DNA of 64,000 bases from Moringa oleifera (lineage: Eukaryota > Streptophyta > Magnoliopsida > Brassicales > Moringaceae), in assembly GCA_021397835.1 (NCBI GenBank), contig JAJFZO010000609.1, forward strand, positions 8,434,001 through 8,498,000, written 5' to 3'. Shown here piece after piece: positions 24,938-37,914 of this stretch. The position numbers and the translations under genes were made by a program. Under the pieces are notes generated by a model. The model saw only the letters and a program-made list of their open reading frames with translations, was not told where the DNA came from and did not search any database. Position 1 is the first letter of the stretch, and each line of letters opens with the position of its first letter.

Positions 24938-27900
24938 TCAACAGCAGATGGCATCCTTTGCCACAGAACCAAAAGATATCCTGGTTGTCTTATCTGATCT
25001 GAAGCTGAACTTTATATCTGATAAATCATCATGATTAGCTGCACTGCTTGTAGAAGGGAAAGAAAAAATAGGGGCACGAGAAGTTCTGTTTGAGCCAAAA
25101 CTGTATGAAGGAACTGCCTGATCCTCCCTTGGCTGATGCGGGACACTAGATGAGATGGATGGCGTGATGGATGGGGTTGGAGGCTCAGATGATACACCAG
25201 AAGATACGGGAAAAGTAAAACCAGCGGTACCATCAGAAGGAAAGGTCCACCTCTGCTCGGGCTTGCTCACAAAAATAGAAGGCAACACTGGTTTAGTCCC
25301 TGCAGGTTGTGATGGTGGCTTCTGGAGATTCAGCACTCCAGTGTCAGCAGCAGGAGCAACCTTTACGGCATCCTGAGAAGAATGATTGATTATTAACACA
25401 TTTGCTAGAAATAAACTCGTGAACAAACATGTGCTTTCAAGAACATTAATAAGTTGCATAACATTAACAAAAATAGCAATGTCCAACTTGAGCTAATAGT
25501 TTCTATGCTTTAAAGTACTCATGCAGATTAGGCCAGGCCATCACTTCATCTTTATGATTGCCAATTCATCCATATAGAGTAGATGTTTCTGTATTATGAT
25601 TATGATGCCAATCACCCATAACAAATTCAATGAAGTTAATCAAGTATAAAATTCAAATATCACAACATAATTACAATTCCAAGCAGATTCTACAGAGAAC
25701 AAGGAAAAGAACCTCTTCATTTTTCCAAGTCCAATAAGGGCAACGTAAAGAAGCAGCAAAATCAAAGCATAGAAATTCCCGAAGAATCAATATTTAACCA
25801 ATGTAGACTAGAAATCAAGAAATGAAATCACGACCCCCTCAAAAAACTCTACTGACCACAGTTCCTTTGCCAATTACACATTTAAGTTGACGATGAGGAC
25901 AACAAAATCCAAATTCATTTAAAGTCAAAATTGTTTCAAGTAAGTTCCAGCAATTCATCAGGATTGACTCCAGTTCACCACCAGTTACACATAAACTTTA
26001 TAGTCAGACCATTATTTAACCAATGTAGACTAGAAATCAAGAAATGAAATCACGACCCCCTCGAAAAACTCCACTGACCACAGTTCCTTTGCCAATTACA
26101 CATTTAAGTTGACGATGATGACAACAAAATCCAAATTCATTTAAAGTCAAAATTGTTTCAAGTAAGTTCCAGCAATTCATCAGGATTGACTCCAGTTCAC
26201 CACCAGTTACACGTAAACTTTATAATCAGACCATTATTTCTAACATAATCTTTCAGTACATTTCGATTGCAACAAGGTATGCTCTCGTACTTAATTCTTG
26301 CCATCTTACATGTTAGGAAATAAGTCTAAATTGATTCAGAAGATCATCAGGCGAAGAATATGTTCACGTGAACCTGATCACATACACCAAAAAAGACCTT
26401 CAGCTGAGGTTTAAAATCAAACACGCCAAGACTGGCAAGGAGGGATGGTTAAGTAAGCATGAATCTGACAACACAATGCTGAACTGCGGCAAGCGAAAAA
26501 GGCCCACAATCAATCTGCAATCCCTCAAAATGAAAGCAAAAAGATTCTCTTAGACACTTGCCCGCAGAGTTGAGGGGTTAGTTAACCTAATTTAACCAAC
26601 GCTGAGATTGTCTCTTAAGATATCAATGACAAAGCTGACAATACATCTTAAGGATCTAGTTATTTCACATCTATTGAAAACTAGTCACAACAAAATCAGG
26701 AGAGTTATATTTTCATTAGAAGAGCAAGATCAAAAGATGAATAAAATACCTCACGTAGATCCTCCACTTGAGAATTCTGCATTTTCTTTGGTTCTAATGA
26801 AGGCCCAGTAGTATTGGTATGTTCTATAAAAGTGCTACCAAATCTTACGTTTGAAGAAATGGCTTTGTTCAGAGCATCGTTAGCCTCATTAGAACTACTT
26901 GGAGAAGGAAACCTAAAAAGGGAGAAAGAAGGTTTAGAGGACTTTCCTCCATCTCCATTTAACTGAGTTGAATTCTTGTCAGCGTGATCAATGTTCTTCA
27001 TGAAATCAACCCCTCCGGAATGTGGTAAGCTATTCTGCTCACTAGGGACAACATTAGTAACATCAGAAGATGGGGATTTTCTCCATGATGTGACTAGCTT
27101 TAACTCAGCAGACTTATCTCTAGGAGTAGGCGGGTTTCTCTCCAGGTGCTCCAATATTGTCCTGGCCATCTGACTAGAATGTGGATGAACAGTTGGGGTA
27201 CCAACTTCAGAGCTTTTAAGCTTACCCTCTACTGATTGAAATATGGAAAAGCTACTTCTTCCTCCTTGTTCCAGATTCTTCTTGACTGCAGGAGTGAGGC
27301 TGTCCAGAAAATTGGAATTTTCCACCTGACAAGAGCCATTTAGTGGAGAACGAAGATAAGAAGATCCTCTGGAAGGAGTCTCGGCAACAGATTTACGTTG
27401 TGTCCTACGAATGGGTCCCACTGATCCATGCTCATCATGTGCTGCCTTGCTCCTTGACGTGAACTACAAATACAGAAGACAATAAGGATCTCAAAGTCAA
27501 ATTACCAAAACATGGACTAAAACTCAATTCATCAGAATCAGCGGAAAATAGAAATATAACTTTGTGCTACATAGCATATGGTAGACTGTGATTCGCACAA
27601 CTGGTACAGGAACATGTTATATTACCTAGCATGTAAATGCTGCAACCGGGTAAGGTTTAGTTGATTTATAAGTTATGAGCATGCATCAAGTGATTATATT
27701 TGTTTACAAATGTAGTCTCATAACAAAAGGTTGCATGCACAGTAATATTTAAGACTATATGCGCTCTAACAACTACTGAATTCAGATATAACTTGTACCT
27801 CAGGTAAGTCATAAACTAACTCGTTCTTCCTTTCTTGTGTCTAGAGCTCAAATTTTAATTTTTCTTTTTCCATTTCATCTAATTATCAAGAAGAATTGGG

Positions 27901-30900
27901 AACACATATTTGGGAATCAAGTGCGTGAATGTAACACAAAGTAGATTCTATGATCTGAATTGCAATTCAAGGGGGTTATGGAGATGCCACCAACCAAGGA
28001 GGTAAAGCGTATATATTCACCAAGAAAGCTTAACTAAGTATGTGTGGCTTAGCTTCATAGACATTTATACAAAGACAGATTTTCTTCAACCCTGGATGCA
28101 TAATCATATGGCTAGACAAATATATCTGCTGTTAGACAAATGAAGTTAACATTTTACAGAAAAACATGTACTACAACAGCGAACATGCATAAAAAACATA
28201 TATATCAGAAACCACAATCATAAAATCGAAAAATTATATAAAATAGGGAAAGTCAATTCTACCAAAATGTGAATTACACCCAAGAAATCAGTTCAAGTGT
28301 CCCACTTCTCCAGCTAAAGTTGACTAACCTTTAGCACTGGCCATAATAATTTGATTTAACAGAAGCAGAATTACACCCAGAAATTGCCTAAGCCAGTCAG
28401 CTCAGAGCTCATGGACCTGGCTTTTAAAACATAAAAATCCAGGTATTTCTCAAAATGAATGATTCCAGGGCATACAGCTGTACGTTTTTAAGCTATAGTC
28501 TTTACTCATTAATTCTTCTATTGGACATTACACTTGCATGAGTATGAAAGTGTTGGATCCCATGTTAGAAGCAGCTATACGTTTAAAGCAGATTAAATGA
28601 GAAAGCTAACACCTCCTGACCTGATGTGGAAGGCTTATAACCTCTACAACACCAAAGCAAGAAACTATTAAGCAGGCGAAATCCTGACATTTCAGCTGGA
28701 GGATTCAAAAGCTATGGATCAAAAAGAAAACTATTGACATCCAAACCAGACAGGAAGATAACAATTTGATTTCCTGAGAAGGCATCTTCTTTAGCCTTTA
28801 TTCTGGTGCAGACAGGGCTCTTTGCAGGTGCATATGGTAAGCCCATACACGCAATCACATTGACCAGGACTATTTCCAACATTTTCTTTCTATCAGAAAC
28901 GACTTTCCAACATTGGACCAAATAAGAACTTAATCTTAATAAGAGCAAGTTTCTAACTAGACTTCTAAAGGGTTGCACCTTCTTGGTAATTGTCCAGTAG
29001 ATCATGTTTTTAAGCTTATTGAGAAACAAAAATCTTTTTCTTTTAAAGCAGAAAGAAACAAAAATCTTAGCAAGTGTATGCCTATCTTTAGCACATGTTT
29101 TGATCTTACAAGACCCTGCTTTTGCAAAATCTGCACCATACAGACCTTCACGATAATTTTATTTATTAAGAAACATTTTAAAAGGAAAAAAAAAAAAGAA
29201 AAAGGAGAAAGGAAGCCTGCACAAGATTTTCTCTGCAGTTAATTTATGTTATGAAAATATGGGAACATGTATTAGGTAGGAAACATGTGAATCTCCAAGT
29301 TACGAGGAGGCTGCAAAGAAGCATCCCAGCGGGAGTAACATACTTCGAACATTGTGATAACAAAACTGTTAACATGAACTAATACCTGTCCATATGAAGG
29401 ACTTTGCATCCGTTGGAAGGGCGTAGAAGAGATGTTCAGGCGCTTAATGTTATCATCTTGTAATTGAGTCAACTAGGGAATTGCGAGAGGAAAAGAATCA
29501 CTGTTGTAATAATGTCATATTTGAAAGCATTAGAGAACAAAGTAAAGATCATGAACATTGTGTACCTTGGACTTGGAATTTTTCGAGTAGATGCTTCTAG
29601 AATATGGAGTCCGGGAAAAATTATGAAGCCCAAATCTCCCTCTTTGACTTTGTGGGGTCAAATAAGCATGTCGATCCTGCAACATAGCACCTGGCCAGTA
29701 AGTGGATGGCTTGGGAGATGGTGATGGCATAAAAGGTTTTGATGCAAACTCATCCCCACGTGATGACACCCTTTCATCTTTCAATATTAGATTCTTGGAA
29801 CCAGGGTTTATATCTGATGTTCGGCTTCGCATATATGCTTTTGCAATGTCAACTGGTGAAGCACCAACCTCATCAGTAATCTGAAAAATTCAATACTATT
29901 ATCATGTTATCTATGAACACAAGTCAGTGCAACCAAACAATTGTGGTAGTCTAATGAGAAAAATACAAATACAACATTCAAAGCAAGAAAAATCAACAAC
30001 CGTGAACCCCACTGGAAAAGGAAAATCATCTCACAAGCATTTTTCTCCCTTTTCTACAGCAAACAAAAGGACATTTGATCCCTTTTCTTTGTCATTTCTT
30101 TTTCTTTTTTTCTTTCACACTGTCTGCTTCCTCCCTTACAAGCCTTAAAATGTGTAACTCCCAATACACTTACAATTCAATTTTTATCTTCCTAATTTCA
30201 GAACACCCTGACATAATCTCTATTGACCACCAAAACTAACTTAAATCACTAAAATAATACATAGCATGACATATGACCTTAACAATGAGAGATCAAATAT
30301 TTAAGAAAACATTCATATCAAACCTAACAGGAATACATTATTGATCCACATCCAAGTTGGATGCAATGATTTACTCACTGTTGAAAGGGGGAGCAGGGTT
30401 GAGGCTTCCGAGATGACTTTATTCATATCTTCCTGCTTCCTTTCAATACTCAAATACTGTGGGGTGACTATAGGCCTCCCAACCTCTTCTTCTTCCCTAT
30501 TCATCTCTAAATATATTTTTCCTTCCTGATTATTAGGAGAATCAACAGTCCTTGAATTTATTATCTCTATCAGACGATCAACTTCATCCCTGGAGAATAA
30601 CAGAGATCATTCAAATGCAGAGGTTTTCATCTAAAACCAGAAATTGAATAATGTGAGCCAACAAAGATATGCATATAAGAAGAAAAACAAATAATTAACA
30701 ACGATAAAACCCATTTATCATATGCTAGCTCACATCCACCTCTAGAGCAAAATTCTCGTTAAGATGAGAACTGCACTTTAAGTAGAACAGATATGACAAT
30801 CAGCAACTATGATTTACCTAGAGAATTTTTTCCCCTCCATTAGCTTCTCAATCTCAGAAAGCCCACAGTTATCAATCAGGCTGCCTTTTTTTTCTGCACT

Positions 30901-33246
30901 TGAGGCAGATTTACCATTTGTTCTACCTGCTTTTCCGCTAGGACCTGGTAATTCAGGAGATCTAGATTCTGCACACTATGGAATTGAATTCCAATAGTTA
31001 AGAGAAAGAAAAAAAAAAAAGAGAAGGGGGGGGGTGTGGGGAGGGATGGGGAGAAGAAGGTAACTCATTACAATGTCTTATTCACCAAATATGAGAACAG
31101 TGACAAAAATGGGGAGGAGGTAAGCAGAACTTTAAGTTACTTATATACACATAAAAACATAATCAAATAAACACAGTGCCCAAGTAGAAGTGTATGGAAC
31201 ATCAAAAAACTATTAGTCATACATTCTCCAAAGAGCCTCAACACTTGGACCCTCTTTCAAAAAATATCATATTAATATAAGTACAAATGTATCTATGCAT
31301 GTATGTATGTATACAAATATATAAGTTTGTATCTTAACCCCATTAATAAATTAAAGCAGAGGAGGATAATGATAAAAACGTCTTGCCGTGAAAAGCCATG
31401 AGAAGATCAAATCCTTCTTTTCTTTTCCTTTTTTTTTTTTTTTTTTTGGCTAAACAATAGAGCTTATACTTTTGACAAATAAAATTTTGCACAAGAGAGA
31501 ATTTATAACATGAGCACCAATCCAATCGAGTTGAAAAATATATTGAAGATTTTGAATTGCAAGAAAAAGGTATGAGATAATGCACCTAAAGAAAGTCAGG
31601 ACCACTTGGAGTAGAACAAGCAAATGAGAATGCAGAGTAAGGCATTCAACCTCACAAGTTAACAATTATGGAAAAATCATAGTGCCATTCTCATTGGCAG
31701 TTTAACAATGTGCCATGAGAAATATCAAAAGGGTCTCAAAGTCACTATATAACTTTAACTCGATTTGGACAAAGAGTTTCACAATCTTGACGAAGGATCT
31801 ATTAATTTCCCAAAAGCTGAAGCCAAAGCAAGAACATCAAGTGGACTTTTTACCAGTCGCATAATGAGCAAAGAGCGTTCTTCACAGCAAAAAGTTTCCA
31901 GAATGGAAGCTAAATCACACCAAACACAAGCTTTTAGAACAAAACATAAGAAAGAAATGATAAAGAAAATCAATCGGGAATTAAAACAAGCAAACATCAA
32001 AACAATGATTAAGCATAACATGACTCAATGCATGGCAGTTACACATGCCAATTCACTAGCTTTAGGATATACATGAGATTAGGTCTTATTTCATAAGATA
32101 TGATTGCGGTGGGAGGTGGGGATACAAAGATGCAAAGAAATTGAAAAGGCCTTACATTTACAGTCCAATTGTGATCGCCACCAGGAACATGTTGCTTCAA
32201 CTCAGATCGCATTTTATCTGTTCCAGGACAATTTCTAAATTAAAGAATTATGTAACCTCAGATGTAATCCATAATGATATCTGAGACTGACATCTACAGG
32301 GGATCATTAAGTACATCAAGGATGAGGATAATGGCATTCATTTACTTAAAAGAGTACAGGTATAACAATGAATGTTTAGAAGAGCAGAAAGACCATACTA
32401 TTTCTTTTGAATTAGCAAACAACAGCTTACAAGCTAACATAGATTCTTATCAAGGGGAAAGTTCATAGCCATCAATCTCTGAATCGGTCAAATTTTCTAG
32501 AAGAAAATATTGAACCTTAGAAGTTGAAATAATTAAGAGAAAATAATAATCCATACATTCACATAATTTAGTTGTTGCCACCTATCAAACCCGTTAAAAG
32601 GAAAAGGGAAAAAAAAAAAAAAAAAACTTCAACATCAAAAATGATCACATGATAAGAGAAGATTCAGAACAAAGAGGTTCCACTCATTGAACGACCAAGT
32701 CAGCTTTGAGTCAACTATCACACATCAAAAGACGTTCCTTACTACTTCAAGCCCCAAAAATGAAACATCAAAAAATTCCTCATAGCATCATAAATGCCAA
32801 AAACCCTACAGGCAACAATTAACCTCTACATATCAACAGTGAAAAAAAAAGGTACTTGTGTTCGTCTAAAGCGACAGAAGAAAAACAAGTCAGCCAAACC
32901 CCTACCACAATTAAACTATAAAACGTATTTACAGATTTATAACCAAATCGACACTACGATAACCAAACGGTCTCAAAACCCTAATCGCATTGCACTAACC
33001 TTGATCTTGTTGTTCGGTGTTTGGAGCAGGAAGTGCATTAATGACGGGCGACTTGGAGAAGAGAGAAGGGAACACTCTGGTGGCGCCGTCAGCTATTAAC
33101 TGGCGAGCCGGATCGACCAGCTTCGAGAACCACCGACTCCGCGGGGCCTGATTCTGCTGCGGGCGGGCATACGGAGTCGCCTGCACCCTCCGGGGCGGCG
33201 GTCTCCTCAATTTCCCACCCACGCCACAGTCTGCTGAGTTTGGCAT
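24938..33246 (-). CDS. Nucleoporin-like protein of the NUP1(NUP136)/KAKU4 family
   Basis: Eight exons on minus: 33246-33000, 32217-32156, 30975-30818, 30589-30379, 29880-29566, 29472-29386, 27463-26750, 25372-24938; 742 residues, all GT-AG, phases consistent. The N-terminal block has TPYARP (24-29) and WFSKLVDPARQLI (39-51). A predicted helical segment LSEIEKLMEGKKFSR then DEVDRLIEIINSR covers about 141-169. SPVDIAKAYMRSR is at 234-246. These blocks recur in plant nuclear-basket NUP1/NUP136 and nuclear-envelope KAKU4 proteins. Only three FG dipeptides are visible, so the long FG domain of NUP1 (about 1300 residues) is absent. The C-terminus ends FGSVAKDAICC. The role is probably at the inner nuclear envelope or pore basket; whether it counts as NUP1-like, KAKU4 or a third paralogue is not settled. 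Intron 1 is about 0.8 kb; introns 2, 6 and 7 exceed 1.1 kb. Confidence 0.85.
25791..26239. repeat. 222-bp tandem duplication in intron 7 of the nucleoporin-like gene
   Basis: Copy 1 starts at 25791 and copy 2 at 26013, both with TATTTAACCAATGTAGAC; copy 2 ends at 26239. Comparing them by eye shows only about six single-base differences and no indel, so the duplication is recent. It is wholly intronic. Confidence 0.95.
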
Positions 33247-33268
33247 AATCGACGACGTCGTTTCCGTG

Positions 33269-33271
<3 letters not shown>

Positions 33272-33306
<35 letters not shown>
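33272..33306 (-). repeat. (GA)n tract in the leader of the nucleoporin-like gene
   Basis: On minus this is an uninterrupted GA repeat 26-60 nt upstream of the ATG at 33246. It is open in the coding frame and would encode alternating Arg/Glu, but no in-frame ATG lies upstream of it, so it is taken as 5' UTR. Confidence 0.85.
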
Positions 33307-33313
<7 letters not shown>

Positions 33314-33503
33314 CTCCAACGAGAAGCGAACTGCTGAAGATTCAGAGAGTGCACAGTGTGTGGGTTACTAAGTATTGGAGCGCGCTCTTTTCGACCGTTT
33401 TAGGTATTTTGGTTTTTATTATTTATTGAAATGAATTGCGGCCTTAAATTATTATTAGTGAATAGTGGCGCTTTGATTTTTGACTGTACACATGAGTCTG
33501 CTT

Positions 33504-33561
33504 GTGGGACCCACACCATAAGTCCATGTCGACTAATAGCCCCATGGTCACTGCCACGTGG
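33504..33561 (-). promoter_or_regulatory. Promoter motifs of the nucleoporin-like gene
   Basis: GTGGGACCCAC (33504-33514) is a near-palindrome containing the GTGGGACC type of site described for TCP factors. CCACGTGG (33554-33561) is a palindromic G-box. They lie 258-315 bp upstream of the ATG, where a proximal promoter is expected. No clear TATA box was found. Factor binding is inference. Confidence 0.4.
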
Positions 33562-36066
33562 TCTAATAAGATTTTTTTCTTTTTCATATATCATTTTAAA
33601 ATAAAACAATAAATAAAAATAATATTTTTATAATTTATTATATTAACATAAAAAATTTTAATTATTTATTTTATTAAATTATTACATTTCATTATATAAG
33701 TAAAAATTCCAATTGAAAAAATTTAAAAATAAAAAAAGGATGACTTCACAAACACATTTTTCACATATCAATATCATTTTTCACATAATAATGTAATTTT
33801 CACATGCCTACTTAATGATATGTTATTTTCATAAAATATTTAAAATGATACTATATTAAATACAAATTAAATTTATAAAATATATGAGTGAAATGACTAG
33901 TTTATAATGTCCCATACTAAAACATTAGGGTTGAAAAAAATAAAAAAGACTTAAGATGTAATTTAATTTTAAAAAATCGTATTAAAATTATTAAGTTAAA
34001 AAGAAAAGGGCTAATCCTATTAAAACACCTAGTTTTTGTTGTTATTTGTGCATTTAATTTATAAGATTAAGTCCATCCAACATGTGGCATGAAACAAACA
34101 AAACCAGTCCTGTTGATTAAAAAGGAAGCAAAGAAAGTGAAGATTTGCTAAATGGTTTTTTGTCTTATCCACCTAACTCTCTTTAGGACCTAACTAGATA
34201 GACAACCAAATCATGATGGAATTACATTATTGCAAACTAATGATTTTGACTAGATGCCTATAGAAAATTAATTGAATATATAAAGGTTACTAAAATATTA
34301 TAAAATGATTTTTCCGGGAAATCATAAATTGATATATGTGTTGAAAATATAAAAGAAAATTGTTTTTACATCTATCAAATTAATAGTTTGAAATGGATAA
34401 CTCATTTTTTGATTAATAATACTCTAATTGATTCAATTTGTTTGTTTGATATAAAGAAATATAAATTTTAGATAAATAAAAAATAAATATCTGAAAATAT
34501 TAAATTATATTTATTTTTAATTTAAATATTTATGTATTGATTGGATTAATCTTTTATTTAATCTTTTTAATTTGATATAAACTGTGCATTAGTACCAATA
34601 ATTGTAAAAGTTTAAGATATTTTCATAATTAAAATATTTAAAAAATAAAGAATAAATTTTATGTTTCAATGCAAATTCATCTCTCAAATTAAATAATTCT
34701 CAATTCACTAGTTATTTTTTTATAATTTTTTAAAATTTTTATTACATAAATTAATTTGAAATTTTTTAATGATTATTTAAATATTATTTTTATATATGTG
34801 AAAAATTTTAATCTAAAATTTATGGTATAAAACCTTTCACTTAAATATTTTAAAATTTTAAATTTTTATTTGTGTTATTGATGTAATTTATATTTGATGT
34901 GTCAAATAAAAATAAATATAATTTAAAAGTTTTTTAAAATTTATCCATAATAAATTACTGTTAATAAATTAATTTTTTAAATTGAATGTGACATATGAGA
35001 TTGGATCTCTTCTTTTTCTTCAGAAGAAGCTGAGAGCAAACAGAAACAACGCTAATGGGGATCTGGCCAAAAGCAGGTAAAGCTGTATATTTGGCTAAGT
35101 AATGCCTCAATTCCTTCACTTCTATCTGTGTCGCCATGCAACACTCATGTTTGGTTCTAAATAGATTAGAAAATCGTGTTCACGGAAGAGGAGTCTTGTC
35201 GATATTCATCATATAATTGTTGTTCTGTCATATTAGGCGAAAGGAGAAGTGTTTGGATGGCTGCTGGCGGTTCTATGATCAGCTGCTTGCAATAAAAGAA
35301 GAAAAGTGGTAAGAAAAGCAAAGGAGGTAAAGGAGAGGAATAATGGCAGCTAATGCATGAAATGACATAACGTCAAAGATGAATGAACGATCGATCAAGC
35401 TTTCTCCTCAACCAGTGCTACTTCTTGACATTGGAGGATGGAATCAAGTTCCTGTGTGTGAATGGTTAATCGACAGAGCACCTCTTCGGCATACAAAAAA
35501 GGGACTCTCTCCTTTCATTTCATGCTATCATTCTTGACAGCAACAGGTTTGGCTCTTCTCCAATGGAACGTAACCCTCCTCATGATCATGACACTTTAGT
35601 GATCAGTTGCAGGTTTGCATTGTCAAACAATACTGAGAGCATCTTCTTTTTCTTCGACAGGGAAAAAGAAGAACATTACCAGAGGTTTTGAGATGAGAGG
35701 CGCCGTAATTGTGTTAATACTAATCTTACATCAACAGGAGGAGCTTGCAAATCCTGAATTCTAATGGAACTAATCACCCGATTATCTTATGATAATTAGT
35801 GTTTTTGAAGGTAAGTAGTAGTTCTGTGAAGATTCTGCAAACTCGATAATGCCTGCAAGCTTTACCCATGTGTAGCAGTACGACAGAAAAGGTGCTTCAA
35901 ACACCACCCATCCATATTTGTCCCCACAGGGCAAAAAAATTTCTCCTTGCATGAGCCCCGATTGATTCCAAATCAATCAAATTCATTATCCTGGTAACGG
36001 GAGCTGTTAGCTAATCCAACTGGCTCAGGCTGGCATCCAGGGCCAGCCATGCCTGGTTGATGTTTG
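33562..36066. other. Divergent intergenic region
   Basis: Bases 33.6-35.0 kb are AT-rich with nothing recognisable. From about 35.0 kb composition becomes more balanced, with short open stretches on both strands (for example 35782-35976 on minus, 64 codons) and splice-like signals around 35055-35240. No known domain was seen. Part of this may be upstream leader or promoter of the ENT8-like gene. Confidence 0.5.
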
Positions 36067-36073
36067 TATAAAG
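36067..36073 (+). promoter_or_regulatory. TATA box of the ENT8-like gene
   Basis: TATAAAG in the context GTATAAAGGG, about 200 bp before the ATG at 36273. A start near 36100 would give a leader of about 170 nt. Confidence 0.5.
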
Positions 36074-36272
36074 GGTGCAACGAAATTACTTATAGTTCTT
36101 GCCAAGCTTAGCCACTTAAGCTAATCAGGCTTGAAAGAGTTTGCAAAACCAGCTCAGCTTCATTATGCTTTTCTAGTCAACAAATCAATTCACTACATCT
36201 AATCGCCGCTTATTAGAAGCTTAAATTCTAGCATTTACTGTTAAAACCAGGTCTCCAGCAAGAACAAGGAAT

Positions 36273-37914
36273 ATGGAAGACATGAAAGGTCCTATAGATC
36301 AGCCTGAGCCAAGAGACACTTACAGGGTTGCCTATGTAATCCATTTCTTGCTTGGTGCAGGCAATCTGCTTCCCTGGAATGCATTTATCACTGCTGCTGA
36401 TTACTTTGGCTACCTCTATCCTGGGAGGCATGTTGAGAAAATCTTCTCTGTGGCTTACATGACCTCTTCCTTGCTAGTTCTAGGTGTGATGATGAGTTGG
36501 GGTTGCTGCCGCAAGAAGCTGAGCTACAGATTGAGAATGAACTTGGGATTTTCTATGCTTATTCTGTCTCTAATGGTGACTTCCACTATAGACTGGGCTT
36601 GGCACAACAGTGGGTCTAAGGTGAGAAAGGACGGAGCCTACGCTTTGACGGTTGCATCTGTTATGATATGTGGTTTAGCTGATGGGTTGATAGGGGGAAG
36701 CTTGGTTGGATCCGCTGGAAAACTTCCGAAACAGTATATGCAGGCTGTTTTTGCTGGAACTGCCTCTTCAGGTATCATTCAGTAGTTCTTCAATATTCTC
36801 TGATTTTCTTTTCTGATTTAGTTTAAGAAAGTTAATTCTTGAGAGCAGACTATTAGGAACAGAAAGTTACATTTTGGCACAGTTACCATAAATGAAAAAG
36901 TTGGAAAAGATGCAAATTGAGTATCTGTTTAAACCAATTACAAGAAAAAAAAAAAATGCCTCTATAAGCATACCATCTTATCATTTTTTTGTGGAAGAAC
37001 TTGAAATGTGATTGCCAGAGGTTACAGAAGTACCTAAAAATGCTTTGTTTACATGAAAATTGCTTGTACATCTGCCTACAGGATTAAATATAGACAGGAT
37101 TTGACTAAGTAGTCGCTGATAATCAGCTTCAGCCTGTCTTCGATGTAGAATTTTAAGCGCTAGATAAGCTGAGTCCATTTCTTAGCTCACTAGGTGAACC
37201 TGTTGTTTTCTTTCAGGTGTTCTAGTCTCCTTCCTGAGGATTATAACAAAGGCATCACTGCCACAAACTCCACAAGGTCTCAGAACAAGTGCCCATTTCT
37301 ATTTTATTGTCAGCACCATCATCCTGCTTTGCTGCACTCTTTGCAGCAACTTGCTGTACAAGCTACGGGTTATGCAACAGCATTACAGACCACTTCTTCA
37401 AGACGACCCCTTCTGCTCAACACCAAGATTTTGGGCAGTGGCAAGAAAAATAAAGTGGCCAGCTTGTGGGATTCTTGTTATTTATTCAGTCACCCTCTCA
37501 ATATTCCCAGGATTCATAGCAGAGAATCTGAAATCCAAGCTTCTGCAAGATTGGTACCCTGTTTTGCTGATCACAGTTTATAATGTTTCAGATTTTCTGG
37601 GTAAGTCTTTGACAGCAATATATGTGTTGAAGAGTGTTAAGAAGGCTACTTGGGCTTGCCTGGCAAGGCTTTTGTTCTATCCACTATTTGCTGCTTGCCT
37701 TCATGGACCAAAGTGGCTGAAAACAGAAGCACCAGTGGTGGTTCTGACATTCATGCTCGGATTGACAAATGGGTACTTGACAAGTGTCATCATGATCCTC
37801 TCTCCCAAGTTGGTTCCAGTTGCAGAAGCAGAGTTAGCTGCCATTGTAATGGTTGTGTTCCTCGGAGCTGGACTGGTTGGTGGTTCTGTTCTTGGCTGGT
37901 TTTGGATTATTTAA
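36273..37914 (+). CDS. ENT8: Equilibrative nucleoside transporter, ENT8-like
   Basis: Two exons, 36273-36771 and 37217-37914, joined in phase 1 (TCA-G|GT) to 398 residues. ENT proteins move nucleosides across membranes; plant members sit in the plasma membrane or tonoplast. Visible hallmarks are the first membrane segment VIHFLLGAGNLLPWNAFITA with the family-typical PWN, followed by DYF; a second conserved region GLADGLIGGSLVGSAGKLP; and a C-terminal half with LTVYNVSDFLGKS-like and LTNGYLTS motifs. Repeated hydrophobic segments are consistent with the usual 11 membrane spans. The two-exon structure, short N-terminus and length near 390 fit ENT8 better than ENT1 (about 450) or the ENT3-7 cluster. 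No frameshift was seen. It converges on the TPR gene with 917 bp between stop codons. Confidence 0.9.

Noticed and set aside
31765..32076. 103-codon frame on +
   Set aside because: Lies inside intron 2 of the nucleoporin-like gene, antisense, with no recognisable motif.
33249..33354. N-terminal extension of the nucleoporin-like protein through the GA repeat
   Set aside because: The open frame above the chosen ATG begins only with GTG; there is no in-frame ATG. The Arg/Glu run comes from a microsatellite and the family's conserved region starts after the chosen ATG.
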